DNA from: a virus
DNA length: 46,724 nucleotides
Direction: 5' to 3' (one strand)
Virus record (IMG/VR): IMGVR_UViG_3300025736_000045
Location: 1-46,724 of that record
The notes under the pieces: generated by a model
The model's database searches: none
Told to the model about the DNA's origin: nothing
Seen by the model: the letters and a program-made list of their open reading frames with translations, nothing else
Shown here: piece by piece, positions 1-7,476 of the stretch
Position numbering within the stretch: position 1 is the first letter of the stretch
Layout of the letters: each line of letters begins with the position of its first letter
Position numbers and translations under genes: made by a program

Positions 1-195
1 CCGATAGAACATGAAACGGTTGGTTTTCAGTATCAAGTGTCGGAATTGCATGACCTGATTCGCAATTCTCAGCTTGTGCTTAACAGACACCTAAAAATTG
101 TCGCAAAGCAAGCCGCAAAACAAGGCAAGTTGAAAGACGCCCACACTAAAAAACCGACAGTTAAAGCAAAATCACCACTAGGATTGGTTTCATAA
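1..195 (+). CDS. C-terminal part of a paralogue of the 45714-46529 protein (5' end outside window)
   Basis: An open frame runs from base 1 to a TAA at 193-195 and gives 64 residues. Residues 4-15 (EHETVGFQYQVS) match the other protein's QHETVGFRFQVS, and the following ELHDLIR and LNRHL match its ELNDLIR and LNRYL, so the two are clear paralogues. The tail is Lys-rich and looks disordered, as in the other copy. About 200 N-terminal residues lie off the window. The function is unknown. The downstream palindrome pair suggests a DNA-binding or autoregulatory protein; that is inference. Confidence 0.85.
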   Translation, partial: PIEHETVGFQYQVSELHDLIRNSQLVLNRHLKIVAKQAAKQGKLKDAHTKKPTVKAKSPLGLVS

Positions 196-240
196 ATAAG
201 TCAACTATGAGGGGGAAAACACAGGCGGAATAATACTGAA

Positions 241-276
241 TAACGGTTAAGCTGATATTCTAACTTAACGGTTAAG
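241..276. promoter_or_regulatory. Palindrome pair downstream of the first paralogue
   Basis: TAACGGTTA (241-249) and CTTAACGGTTAAG (264-276) are palindromes around a central G, and their centres are 25 bp apart. The second is followed by AGCT-like flanks and a run of seven T, so it could also act as a weak terminator. The same arrangement, with the same 25-bp spacing but a different half-site, follows the paralogue at the other end of the window. A protein-binding site is the likely reading. Confidence 0.6.
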
Positions 277-375
277 CTGTTTTTTTAAAGTTTTAATCTG
301 CATTAAGATTTCAAAAAAGCAACAAACAAAAGAGGATGGAAAAAAACTACCAAAACAGAAAAGGGGACGTTATGA
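276..375 (+). repeat. Left copy of a roughly 100-bp end repeat
   Basis: This stretch is closely similar to 46627-46724. The last 36 bases (340-375) are identical to 46689-46724 and include the ribosome binding site AAAAGGGG and an ATG. The segment links the palindromes to the small gene at 372. Because an identical copy ends the window, assembly probably stopped in this repeat. Confidence 0.8.
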
Positions 376-509
376 GTTATGACCAAAACAAAGTCCGCAA
401 AGCCAGAATGAAACCGTTAAATGTATACCTTTCCCATGCGAAACTACCCAAACCAGAAAAAGACAATTTTAAAAGAGATTATAAAATCATAAAATCTTTG
501 GGATTATAA
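372..509 (+). CDS. Small basic protein, 45 residues
   Basis: ATG at 372 follows AAAAGGGG at good spacing, and the frame ends at TAA 507-509. The product is Lys/Arg-rich (starts MSYDQNKVRKARMKP) and has no recognisable domain or membrane segment. Its leader and start codon recur exactly at the window's right end, so a related gene probably begins there too. The function is unknown. Confidence 0.55.
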   Translation: MSYDQNKVRKARMKPLNVYLSHAKLPKPEKDNFKRDYKIIKSLGL

Positions 510-524
510 AAAAAGAGGCAGAAA

Positions 525-716
525 ATGAAAACATGTTCAATCTGTAACAAGAAAACCGAAACAATCGACACACACAAAGAGATATTTCTGGAACATGAGG
601 CGGTACAAGTGTCGATTGACATTTATGTATGGCACAATCAGGCGGGAGAACCGGCAAATATCTGTAAAGATTGTTTGATTAATTTAATGAAAAACAAGAA
701 TCAGTTTTACAAATAA
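525..716 (+). CDS. Small zinc-ribbon protein, 63 residues
   Basis: The start lies nine bases after AGAGGCAG. Two Cys pairs, CSIC near the N-terminus and CKDC near residue 50, form a typical four-Cys zinc knuckle flanking a short beta-rich core. Such proteins are common among phage early genes and may bind nucleic acid or host proteins, but no specific role can be read here. Its last codons lie inside a tandem duplication (696-756). Confidence 0.65.
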   Translation: MKTCSICNKKTETIDTHKEIFLEHEAVQVSIDIYVWHNQAGEPANICKDCLINLMKNKNQFYK

Positions 717-756
717 GATGAAAGACAAAGAATCAGTCTTACAAATAAGATGAAAG
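696..756 (+). repeat. Tandem 29-nt repeat across a gene junction
   Basis: Bases 696-724 are repeated at 728-756 with one difference, giving a period of 32. The first copy holds the last codons and stop of the upstream gene. The second lies between that gene and the next start. This is a recent local duplication. Confidence 0.85.
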
Positions 757-766
757 GAGAATGGAA

Positions 767-997
767 ATGAATATTTTCAAAAGACTTTTCAAAAGACTTT
801 TCAAGAAAAAGCAAAAATATGAAACACTTCTTGACATTGTTAAATATCTGGAAGAGTTAGACTTATCACCCGACATAAAAACGTTTACTGAAAGCGGAAA
901 ACATGTTGACCACACTTCATTTGCAGCGGGTTATTTTAATGCTATTGGACATGTAAAAGAGTTAGCATCCGATATTCATATTAACCCGATACTATAA
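767..997 (+). CDS. Unknown 76-residue protein
   Basis: The ATG at 767 is preferred over 761 because AAAGGAG lies at proper distance only from the second. The N-terminus is strongly basic with a short internal repeat (FKRLFKRLFKK), itself coded by repeated DNA. The rest (LLDIVKYLEELDLSP, FAAGYFNAIGHVKEL) looks helical. The function is not recognised. Confidence 0.6.
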   Translation: MNIFKRLFKRLFKKKQKYETLLDIVKYLEELDLSPDIKTFTESGKHVDHTSFAAGYFNAIGHVKELASDIHINPIL

Positions 998-1009
998 AAC
1001 AAACGAATT

Positions 1010-1112
1010 AACCTGTTAGTTTAAGATAGAACGTTTCGCCCCTCAGCGTAAAAATGCGTTGCCGACGGCTAATTATATCATCGGCTTAAGGGAGTGTAGC
1101 CCCGTACAGGTT
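1010..1112 (+). ncRNA. Candidate structured RNA, four helices
   Basis: An outer 7-bp stem AACCTGT (1010-1016)/ACAGGTT (1106-1112) encloses CCCT (1040-1043)/AGGG (1089-1092). That in turn encloses two hairpins: CAGCGTA-AAAA-TGCGTTG (1044-1061) and GCCGA/TCGGC (1061-1085). No open frame with a ribosome site covers it. It lies in the 168-nt gap between two small genes. The closing stem is followed by GCCA, which recalls a tRNA end, but no D, anticodon or T arm can be drawn. It could be a leader element for the gene at 1166 or a separate RNA. Confidence 0.4.
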
Positions 1113-1165
1113 GCCAATTTATTGAAACAAAGTGAGGTTAGCGTATAACAATGAAAGGGGAAACA

Positions 1166-1297
1166 ATGAGAACAAAACGAAAACAGAAAACAGCAGTGAA
1201 AAAACAGAGAAGCAAATATTCTAATAATTCCGTGTATCAACAGCTGAAAGCAAAAGGTATATCTTTAACCCGCAAATGTGAGGTGATAAAAGTGTGA
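1166..1297 (+). CDS. Small basic protein, 43 residues
   Basis: ATG at 1166 follows AAAGGGG by five bases and is preferred over the in-frame ATG at 1151. The product is very basic (MRTKRKQKTAVKKQRSK at the start) with a short hydrophobic stretch later. It could be a nucleic-acid-binding peptide. No family is recognised. Confidence 0.45.
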   Translation: MRTKRKQKTAVKKQRSKYSNNSVYQQLKAKGISLTRKCEVIKV

Positions 1298-1348
1298 AAA
1301 TAATATCTGATGAAGAGCATGTTTAAACCAAGAAAGGGGGAGGTGAGA

Positions 1349-1963
1349 ATGATAACTAAAGAATGGATTAGAGATAAAAACCCGTGTGCGAAAGCGTTAA
1401 AATGGTGGGATAAGAAAGAACGTGACCCAATGAAAATTCTCAATTTATTAATGAAAGAAAAGAAATATGATTGGGCGAATTGGTTCATCGTGAGAATAAT
1501 GACATATGCTCAGTACGTTAATTACGCTGTATATGCTGCCGAACAGGTAATAGATATATACGAGAAAAAATATCCTAACGATAACCGACCAAGAACCGCT
1601 ATAGCATCCGCAAAAAAATGCATAAAAAATCCATCTGCCAAAAACAAACATGCGGCTTCTGATGCGGCTTATGCGGCTTCTGCGGCTTATGGTGCGGCTT
1701 ATGATGCGGCTTATGCGGCTTATGGTGCGGCTTATGCGGCTTCTGCGGCTTATGGTGCGGCTTATGCGGCTTTTGATGTGGCTTCTGCGGCTTATGGTGC
1801 GGCTTCTGCGGCTTATGCGGCTTATGGTGCGGCTTATGCGGCTTTTGCGGCTGGTGCGGTTTATGCGGCTTCTTCTGCGACTTATGCGGTGGCTTCTGCG
1901 GCTGATGTGGCCATGAAGTTAAAAATTCTTAAATATGGGATAAAACTATTAAAAGAGGATTAA
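1349..1963 (+). CDS. Ala-Tyr repeat protein with an Imm5-like N-terminal region, 204 residues
   Basis: The start is taken at 1349, after GGGGGAGG. Residues 1-90 are a folded-looking helical domain (DWANWFIVRIMTYAQ, YAAEQVIDIYEKKYP, RPRTAIASAKK). This pattern, with W, R and a DxRPR-like turn before Ala-rich helices, resembles proteins annotated as putative immunity protein 5 (Imm5-like); the match is from memory of the pattern and not tested. Residues about 100-190 are almost only Ala, Tyr, Gly and Ser in units of AAY, AAS and GAAY, coded by repeated GCG-GCT-TAT. The role in the phage is unknown; a helical solenoid or immunity-type binding protein is possible. Confidence 0.7.
   Translation: MITKEWIRDKNPCAKALKWWDKKERDPMKILNLLMKEKKYDWANWFIVRIMTYAQYVNYAVYAAEQVIDIYEKKYPNDNRPRTAIASAKKCIKNPSAKNKHAASDAAYAASAAYGAAYDAAYAAYGAAYAASAAYGAAYAAFDVASAAYGAASAAYAAYGAAYAAFAAGAVYAASSATYAVASAADVAMKLKILKYGIKLLKED
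1651..1908 (+). repeat. GCGGCTTAT-type coding microsatellite
   Basis: Short units (GCGGCTTAT, GCGGCTTCT, GGTGCGGCTTAT) are repeated within the gene with nearly fixed codon choice. Synonymous sites are not randomised, so the array has grown recently by slippage or recombination. Unit number may vary between strains. Confidence 0.85.
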
Positions 1964-2024
1964 AAAATGATACCCGAAATAACCGAAATAACCGAAAGAA
2001 CAGCCAAATAAGAAAGGGGGTGAA

Positions 2025-2243
2025 GTGTTGAAAACAGGAACGATACTTTACAAGACAATAGGTGAGAACTTACTGAGAGATTGCAGCGTTGAGGATGAGT
2101 TCCCCGACACTCACAATGACGGGCAGATGTTTCTGGAGTTGTTAAGGAAAGAGGGGTTTATTAATGAGGGTAAGTTGAGTAGAAATTTTGTTCTGAATAA
2201 GTTTTTTGTAAGTCAAAATGGGAAAGACCGGAGAGTGTTATGA
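2025..2243 (+). CDS. Unknown 72-residue protein
   Basis: The frame starts with GTG at 2025 (or TTG at 2028) after AGGGGGTGA, and overlaps the next gene by four bases (ATGA), which suggests coupled translation. The acidic-basic sequence has a conserved-looking FLELLRKEGFINEGKLS stretch like a small helix-turn-helix edge, but no family is recognised. Confidence 0.5.
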   Translation: MLKTGTILYKTIGENLLRDCSVEDEFPDTHNDGQMFLELLRKEGFINEGKLSRNFVLNKFFVSQNGKDRRVL

Positions 2244-2581
2244 TAACTGAACCTGAAATAAAATGGCGGTGTTTAGCAAAAGTAGATACTAATAATATAG
2301 TGGGAAAACTGATAAGAGTTAGAAGAATAAACCGTGAAGATGTTGTGGGGCAAGCTTATTATTGTGACATAAACAATCTGCATATTGCACAAAACGAAAT
2401 AGACGGGGCACAGTGCTCTGCGGGAAACATATCACGAGCTGGTAAAGATATCAGAGCTAATTACCTGTATTCTTTTTGCTTGACGAAATTTCATGACGCT
2501 GGCGTTCAACTATTTCAATCATTTCACGGGTTGTCGGGTATAAAAGAAGTTGAAATTGAGGTAACAAACGATGAAAAATAA
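2240..2581 (+). CDS. Unknown 113-residue protein
   Basis: The gene overlaps both neighbours by a few bases, so it belongs to a translationally coupled run from 2025 to 4167. It begins with a beta-rich segment (RCLAKVDTNNIVGKLIRV) weakly like the start of the next protein (FRAIVLADLNVDIIGKTV). The two may be diverged relatives. No function is visible. Confidence 0.6.
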   Translation: MITEPEIKWRCLAKVDTNNIVGKLIRVRRINREDVVGQAYYCDINNLHIAQNEIDGAQCSAGNISRAGKDIRANYLYSFCLTKFHDAGVQLFQSFHGLSGIKEVEIEVTNDEK

Positions 2582-2999
2582 ATTCAGAGCAATCGTTCTG
2601 GCGGATTTAAATGTCGATATAATAGGAAAAACTGTACGAACGGTTGGAACTGCTGGAACAACTATTCATGAAGTTGTTGGTCTGGGTGGTCAAACAAAAG
2701 AAAGATTTGTGGATAACTCCTCTTTAAACGAGTTAATAGTCGGCAAGGATATCGGCAATGCAACAGCTAAGTTGTCTGATTTTTTATCACGACATTATCC
2801 GGTAAATGAAAAAGAGTATTGGTGTATCCATGTCAACCCAAAAATCAACGCAGGTGGGTTTGAAATTTTAACTATTACCTATTCCAGAACACCGGTAGTG
2901 CCTATTTGTCTCTCACGATTTAGTGTTGATATTTTAAGTGAATCTATTGCAGATGAATTGTTTTTAAGAATTAACGGAAAGTCATGGAAGTATAGATGA
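2571..2999 (+). CDS. Unknown 142-residue protein
   Basis: This is the second of three adjacent genes whose products open with a similar short beta motif (FRAIVLADLNVDIIGKTV here). It overlaps the upstream gene by 11 bases and the downstream frame by four. The composition is that of a soluble globular protein with no Cys cluster or membrane segment. Confidence 0.6.
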   Translation: MKNKFRAIVLADLNVDIIGKTVRTVGTAGTTIHEVVGLGGQTKERFVDNSSLNELIVGKDIGNATAKLSDFLSRHYPVNEKEYWCIHVNPKINAGGFEILTITYSRTPVVPICLSRFSVDILSESIADELFLRINGKSWKYR

Positions 3000-3013
3000 A
3001 AACGGAGGTACAA

Positions 3014-3676
3014 ATGAAGACAAGAGCAATAATTTTAGGGGAAAAGTTAAAAAATAAACATGTAGTCTTGCCCTTTGTGGTGGGTTCACAATTACCCTCT
3101 TATTTTTTAAATAATTATGCCGTTGGAAGTCTCAAAACAAACGAAGCAAGCGACATTCGTTTGGCTTGCACAACTATTCTCCATACACTTCATCCCTCTT
3201 TAGTGGACAGCTCTCATTGGCCAGAAACAATGATGGATGCTATGTGGGATGTAACTGTTATATACAAAGTATTATCTGCACGCAGATTTACACACCTTGC
3301 AAGTCCCATTACAGTATGCCAGCAATGTACATTAATTTCTATGCCGGAAGATGCTATTTTTGGAGCTTCAAATTACAATAAAATACAGTTTAAAGATATA
3401 AAATTAAAAGATAACTCAGTCAGTAACAGGCGAACAATTTTATGTGACATTTTGACTGGAATTGCACAGCAACGCAAGCTGTTTATATATGACAGAGAAT
3501 GTAACAACTTCAAGTCTTATACAATGCGGGGGATAAATAGCAGTATAAAACTGCACAAGACAGCGATAGAGGCAACAGTCGACCCGCTTGTTGTAATGAA
3601 ATCTGTCGTCTTTTATGAGGGACCGAAAAATGCAATCCAGATGCTTGAACACATTAAACTTGTTATTGAAGAATGA
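3014..3676 (+). CDS. Unknown 220-residue protein
   Basis: The ATG at 3014 follows GGAGG by five bases and is preferred over 2996. The N-terminus (MKTRAIILGEKLKNKHV) continues the theme of the two genes before it. The protein has a few scattered Cys (CQQC near the middle), but its fold is not recognised. It is probably cotranscribed with its neighbours. Confidence 0.6.
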   Translation: MKTRAIILGEKLKNKHVVLPFVVGSQLPSYFLNNYAVGSLKTNEASDIRLACTTILHTLHPSLVDSSHWPETMMDAMWDVTVIYKVLSARRFTHLASPITVCQQCTLISMPEDAIFGASNYNKIQFKDIKLKDNSVSNRRTILCDILTGIAQQRKLFIYDRECNNFKSYTMRGINSSIKLHKTAIEATVDPLVVMKSVVFYEGPKNAIQMLEHIKLVIEE

Positions 3677-3690
3677 AAGGAGAAAACAGT

Positions 3691-4167
3691 ATGGCTCGGT
3701 ATTTTATCAGGTTTAAGAAAGGAATAGAAACGTATACAGAGGCGTTAGAAGCTGTGACTAGCGTAGATAAAGACGCAAGCATAGAATATTTCAGCAACGA
3801 ATATGTCAATGTGGTCACAGTTGTTACCAAAGAAAAAGAGGTTAACGAGAAGACAATGATAAAACTCAGAGCTTCTTTGACGAAAGAAGAATACAAAGAA
3901 CCACTAGCGATTGCCCCAATAGACCCAATAATAGATGTAGATATACCAGACAAAGAAGAAGAGGGGGGCGATTTTATGTCTGCAACAGGCATACACGGTC
4001 ACGAGTTGTGGGCTATTCTGGAACGTTCGGATATAACAAATAAAATAACAGGTATCAGCATGAGTTCATCTTTTGAATTAGACACAATAAGTTGTGATGA
4101 TTTATTAGAAATGTTGAAAGATTTGATATTGCAAATTGAGGAAGCTGTAAGTAAAGATAAGGGGTAG
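3691..4167 (+). CDS. Unknown acidic 158-residue protein
   Basis: AAAGGAG lies eight bases before the ATG at 3691. The centre has an acidic linker (IDPIIDVDIPDKEEEGGDF) that separates an N-terminal part of about 75 residues from a helical C-terminal part (CDDLLEMLKDLILQIEEAVSK). Two small domains joined by a flexible hinge is the simplest reading. The function is unknown. Confidence 0.6.
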   Translation: MARYFIRFKKGIETYTEALEAVTSVDKDASIEYFSNEYVNVVTVVTKEKEVNEKTMIKLRASLTKEEYKEPLAIAPIDPIIDVDIPDKEEEGGDFMSATGIHGHELWAILERSDITNKITGISMSSSFELDTISCDDLLEMLKDLILQIEEAVSKDKG

Positions 4168-4199
4168 TATATATACTAATCAGGAAAGGAGGTGTTGTT

Positions 4200-4487
4200 A
4201 TGAGTTTAAAAGATGCTTTAAAAACTCTACGGAACGCTGTTGACGCAACTATCGAAGAGATAGGCGGCGACGCTGAAGCCGTAGCATCTAAAACACCGGA
4301 GTACGACGGTATCACTCTTGGTAAAAAACTCTATTTGGCAGACGCTATTGACGTTCTTGAGTCTTTCGAATCAGAGAAAACTAAGAAATGGAAAGTCAAC
4401 TTCGAGAAAAAAGAAGACGGCTCTATTGTTTTGAACATAAGAGACCACAAATCTCATAAGTTCGCTAAGTACATCGGGGCTGAGTAA
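4200..4487 (+). CDS. Unknown 95-residue protein
   Basis: A strong site, GGAAAGGAGGTG, precedes the ATG, so expression may be high. Helices are likely at the start (LKDALKTLRNAVDATIEEIG), followed by a small beta-like C-terminal part (WKVNFEKKEDGSIVLNI). The protein is soluble and unrecognised. Confidence 0.6.
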   Translation: MSLKDALKTLRNAVDATIEEIGGDAEAVASKTPEYDGITLGKKLYLADAIDVLESFESEKTKKWKVNFEKKEDGSIVLNIRDHKSHKFAKYIGAE

Positions 4488-4508
4488 CTAACAACAAAGA
4501 ACCACAAT

Positions 4509-4540
4509 CTGCGGGCTGGTACACCCCTGCCGGTCCGCAG
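4509..4540 (+). promoter_or_regulatory. Stable hairpin upstream of the 467-residue protein gene
   Basis: CTGCGGGCTGG (4509-4519) pairs with CCGGTCCGCAG (4530-4540), giving 11 bp with two G-U pairs and a ten-base loop, TACACCCCTG. It is followed by an A-run, not a T-run, so it is not a standard plus-strand terminator. A leader or RNA-processing hairpin is more likely. Confidence 0.55.
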
Positions 4541-4569
4541 ACTAAAAAAACGGAGGGAAAATTGGAGAA

Positions 4570-5973
4570 ATGAAAACAAAAGAAGTCAATGGATTATTTA
4601 AAACCGACGAGAAGCATAACAACAAGACAATAAAAAACATATTGCCGTATTTTTTGTATTCCGACGAGACTTCTAAAGACATCGTAGAGGTTTTAGACGG
4701 TAAAACCGTAACCGAAACAGAAAAACTGTTGGGTCTTGACACTCCAGATAAACGGAGAGTATTTGAAACTGAAATATTGCCTACAGAAGACATAGAAAAA
4801 GATGAGGGTTGGGCTATCCTCACTCAAATATTTCTCCATAAGTCAACACCGAAAGTGTTGGACAAAATGTTTTTAAAAGATGGAGTTTGCCCGTCGATGT
4901 TGACACACGGTAGTTTTGTGAAGAACAAAATTACTGTCGGCAAAAACGAGGTTAAGTTTCTCAAGACTCTAATGAACAACGGTATTCTGTCCAAAGAAGA
5001 TGTTGATAAAATCAACACAGCTAAAAAGTCAAGAAGGAAAGTCTATATGGTTGTATCAAGAAATCCAACAGACTACCTAATGGCTTCAACAGACCAAGCA
5101 TTCAGCAGTTGCATAGATTTAAAATCTCAGACAAACATTGCGGGATTAGGGGTGCTGGGGTCATTGGTTGTGCCAAGTTCGTTTATGGTTTACGTCACAA
5201 TGGGTGCGGTAAGAAAGTTCAGTTTTAAAACTAAAGATACTCTTACTCATCCGGTTATGATTCAACGAAGTTACTGCCTTGTCTTTGAAAACGGATTAAT
5301 GGGGGCTCAAAGGTGGTTTCCAAACAAAAAATATGACATGGACAGGGTGTTTAAATCTGTCTATGACAAACATTTACCGCACCTGCACTTAGATACTACG
5401 AATGATAATTACGCAAATGCCACGACAACTGCGTTTAAATTACCATTCACAAAGTTCTCGGAAGTAGCGTTACCATATGTCGACTCTGTTAGGTTAGAGT
5501 CTATCGGTGATGCAGATTTTAAACGCAAAATATTTGGACGGTACGGGTATCGCCATGAAAATTCAGAGATAAATGGGTTTCGCTTTACTAACCATCTGAT
5601 TCATCTTGCTGGGAGGCACCCGACGGGTATCTATGATTTTATCGGAAACCCAAACAGGTTAACCGACCCGATAGACGGAGGGGCAACATGTTTTAGATGC
5701 GGGAAACCTTTGGCTTCATCTTCTTGCACAATAAGAATACAGGAAATAAGCAAGTCGATGTGTGCTAAATGTGCAGCCACAATAGCCGGGTCATGTGCTA
5801 TCTGCCACAACCCACAGTTTTTTCCCACGCTATTTAAGGTTGAAAAGAAAGGCAAGACAATATATATATGCCCTATCTGTAGGGCTAGAAACGAAAGAGA
5901 ATGTTTCTGTGTTAATTGTGGGAAAAAAATAAGCACAGGGTATCTGTGTAAGGAATGTGAGGGGAAAAGATAA
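4570..5973 (+). CDS. Large zinc-ribbon protein of unknown function, 467 residues
   Basis: A central segment (SRNPTDYLMASTDQAFSSC) followed by a beta-rich region recalls a recurrent phage family with a pattern like S-x-x-P-x-D-x-L-x-x-S ... S-C, whose role is not established. The C-terminal 100 residues hold five CxxC-type pairs (CFRC, CAKC, CAIC, CPIC, CVNC) and a final CKEC, enough for three zinc ribbons. A nucleic-acid- or protein-binding role is likely. The gene runs straight into the peptidase gene and shares one base with it, so the two are probably translated together. Confidence 0.7.
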   Translation: MKTKEVNGLFKTDEKHNNKTIKNILPYFLYSDETSKDIVEVLDGKTVTETEKLLGLDTPDKRRVFETEILPTEDIEKDEGWAILTQIFLHKSTPKVLDKMFLKDGVCPSMLTHGSFVKNKITVGKNEVKFLKTLMNNGILSKEDVDKINTAKKSRRKVYMVVSRNPTDYLMASTDQAFSSCIDLKSQTNIAGLGVLGSLVVPSSFMVYVTMGAVRKFSFKTKDTLTHPVMIQRSYCLVFENGLMGAQRWFPNKKYDMDRVFKSVYDKHLPHLHLDTTNDNYANATTTAFKLPFTKFSEVALPYVDSVRLESIGDADFKRKIFGRYGYRHENSEINGFRFTNHLIHLAGRHPTGIYDFIGNPNRLTDPIDGGATCFRCGKPLASSSCTIRIQEISKSMCAKCAATIAGSCAICHNPQFFPTLFKVEKKGKTIYICPICRARNERECFCVNCGKKISTGYLCKECEGKR

Positions 5974-7439
5974 TGAAAAGTAGACGAGTCACAGCAGAAA
6001 AAGACATTAGAATTGCTGCTTTTGAACAGCAAGCTAAGCAGGACAAGTTACTCGTACGGTTATACCTTGCCTGTAACCCGTCAAAACATGAATGGAGAGT
6101 TACCGAGATAGTTGAAGACAGGTTGACAGAACTCGGTGTCAACTTTAGCGTTGACAGTTACGGTCAAATCTATCGGTTCATAAAAAATACACCGTTATTA
6201 GCCGCCCATATGGACAGCGTTATATATCATCCTGTTAAAAATGTAATCTTTGAACGTGGTACAGGGATATACAAAGGTGAAGACGGTACAATCGGAGGAG
6301 ACGATAAGAACGGTGTCTATATTTTGTTAAAACTGATAGAGAAATATAAAAATAAATTCTCATTTATCTTTTCCTGTAACGAAGAGTCTGGTGGATACAT
6401 AGGAGAATTGTTAAAAGACAAATCAACTGAAGTATCCCAATGCACATACGGGATGATACCAGACAGACGAGGTTGCTTTGACCTGATAGCAGAAAAGAAT
6501 GACTACTGCACACCTGTGTTTGAGACAGAACTATTGAAACACGTTGGACCACTCGGGTTTGCATCCGAGTCGGGTTCGTTTTCTGATTGTAATAAGATGA
6601 AAGAATATATGTCTTGTGCGAATTTCAGTTGTGGTTATTTTAATCCTCATTCAGTTGACGATTACTCGTTGTTCCATTCAATTAATAACACGTTTAAAGC
6701 TATGGAGACTTGTGTATTAAATATAAAAGGTAAATTTGAAAAACCAGCTAAACCAGAACTGGTTGTGACTAAATATCAGTCAACTTATATGCAGTCAGAT
6801 TTCCCAAGCACGAGGGTTTTAGGTCGGGAGAAAGCTATGTTACCCAAATTCACTGTTGATAGTATAAAAATGGACTACTGTTTTAATTGTCAAAAACCTT
6901 TACTAGCGACAGAACATTATGCCACAGAAGAGTTTCGGTATGGTTCACAATCAACCACATTAAGATGCAAACTGTGTAGCGGATTCGTCACAGATTATTA
7001 TTATTGTATACCTGAAGACAGAACAGAAATTGAGAATAAAAAGCTATTCAAGAGGATAACTGTACCAAAAAAACTTATCTTATCGGGTGAATTTATAACA
7101 AAAATGCACCTGACATGGGCTATTGGCTTCGGTATGAACCAAGCCAAGCCGAGATACGTTGACTATGATAAGATAAACAAATTTATAGGCAGGGATAATA
7201 GAGCAAAAGAACGGATAGTTATGCACTCAAAATCTGAGTTCTGTCTAATGTTAATAGCCAATATTGAGTGCGATAACAATATCTTTGAATGGCGAGTCAT
7301 CTGCCGACACGGCAAAAGAAATCTCGACACAAGATTTGCAAATTACGAAGATGCTGGTGACATTTTTTTCCAGATAAGAAGCGAATTCTTTGAGCATACA
7401 TACCCTCTGGAAGAGAACTTTAAATTAAACCACGCTTGA
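5973..7439 (+). CDS. M20/M42-like zinc metallopeptidase with a C-terminal zinc ribbon, 488 residues
   Basis: The clan-MH dimetal site can be followed in order: H79-x-D81 in LLAAHMDSV, the bridging Asp in GTIGGDDKNG (residues 106-114), the Glu pair at 137-138 in CNEESGG, D164 in MIPDRRG and H226 in FNPHSVDD. These are the ligands of M20, M28 and M42 aminopeptidases and deacylases. Two CxxC pairs (CFNC near 304 and CKLC) add a zinc ribbon not usual in cellular members, and about 130 more residues of unknown fold follow. No signal peptide is seen, so it acts in the cytoplasm. The substrate is unknown; peptide salvage or removal of a host amide-linked molecule are options. Confidence 0.8.
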   Translation: MKSRRVTAEKDIRIAAFEQQAKQDKLLVRLYLACNPSKHEWRVTEIVEDRLTELGVNFSVDSYGQIYRFIKNTPLLAAHMDSVIYHPVKNVIFERGTGIYKGEDGTIGGDDKNGVYILLKLIEKYKNKFSFIFSCNEESGGYIGELLKDKSTEVSQCTYGMIPDRRGCFDLIAEKNDYCTPVFETELLKHVGPLGFASESGSFSDCNKMKEYMSCANFSCGYFNPHSVDDYSLFHSINNTFKAMETCVLNIKGKFEKPAKPELVVTKYQSTYMQSDFPSTRVLGREKAMLPKFTVDSIKMDYCFNCQKPLLATEHYATEEFRYGSQSTTLRCKLCSGFVTDYYYCIPEDRTEIENKKLFKRITVPKKLILSGEFITKMHLTWAIGFGMNQAKPRYVDYDKINKFIGRDNRAKERIVMHSKSEFCLMLIANIECDNNIFEWRVICRHGKRNLDTRFANYEDAGDIFFQIRSEFFEHTYPLEENFKLNHA

Positions 7440-7463
7440 CACATATGGTACAATGATATGTGT
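7436..7463 (+). promoter_or_regulatory. Extended -10 promoter with an inverted repeat
   Basis: TATGGTACAAT (7444-7454) is an extended -10 element of the TRTGN type, 22 bases before the ATG at 7477. A TTGACA (7436-7441) sits only seven bases upstream of the -10, too near for a normal -35. ACACATAT (7439-7446) and ATATGTGT (7456-7463) form an inverted repeat over the -10, so a repressor may bind here. Confidence 0.55.
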
Positions 7464-7476
7464 GGAGGATAAGACA

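Noticed and set aside
1651-1908. Tandem repeat as a CRISPR array
   Set aside because: Units are 9-12 bases, contiguous and coding, with no spacers. The 9657-9848 repeat is rejected for the same reason.
1650-1916. Arg/Met/Leu-rich frame (MRLLMRLM-type) overlapping the Ala-Tyr repeat gene
   Set aside because: It is the shifted reading of the same microsatellite and has no ribosome site of its own.
1968-2012. 14-codon frame (MIPEITEITERTAK) between genes
   Set aside because: Very short, made of a small repeat, with an unclear ribosome site. Not enough to call a leader peptide.
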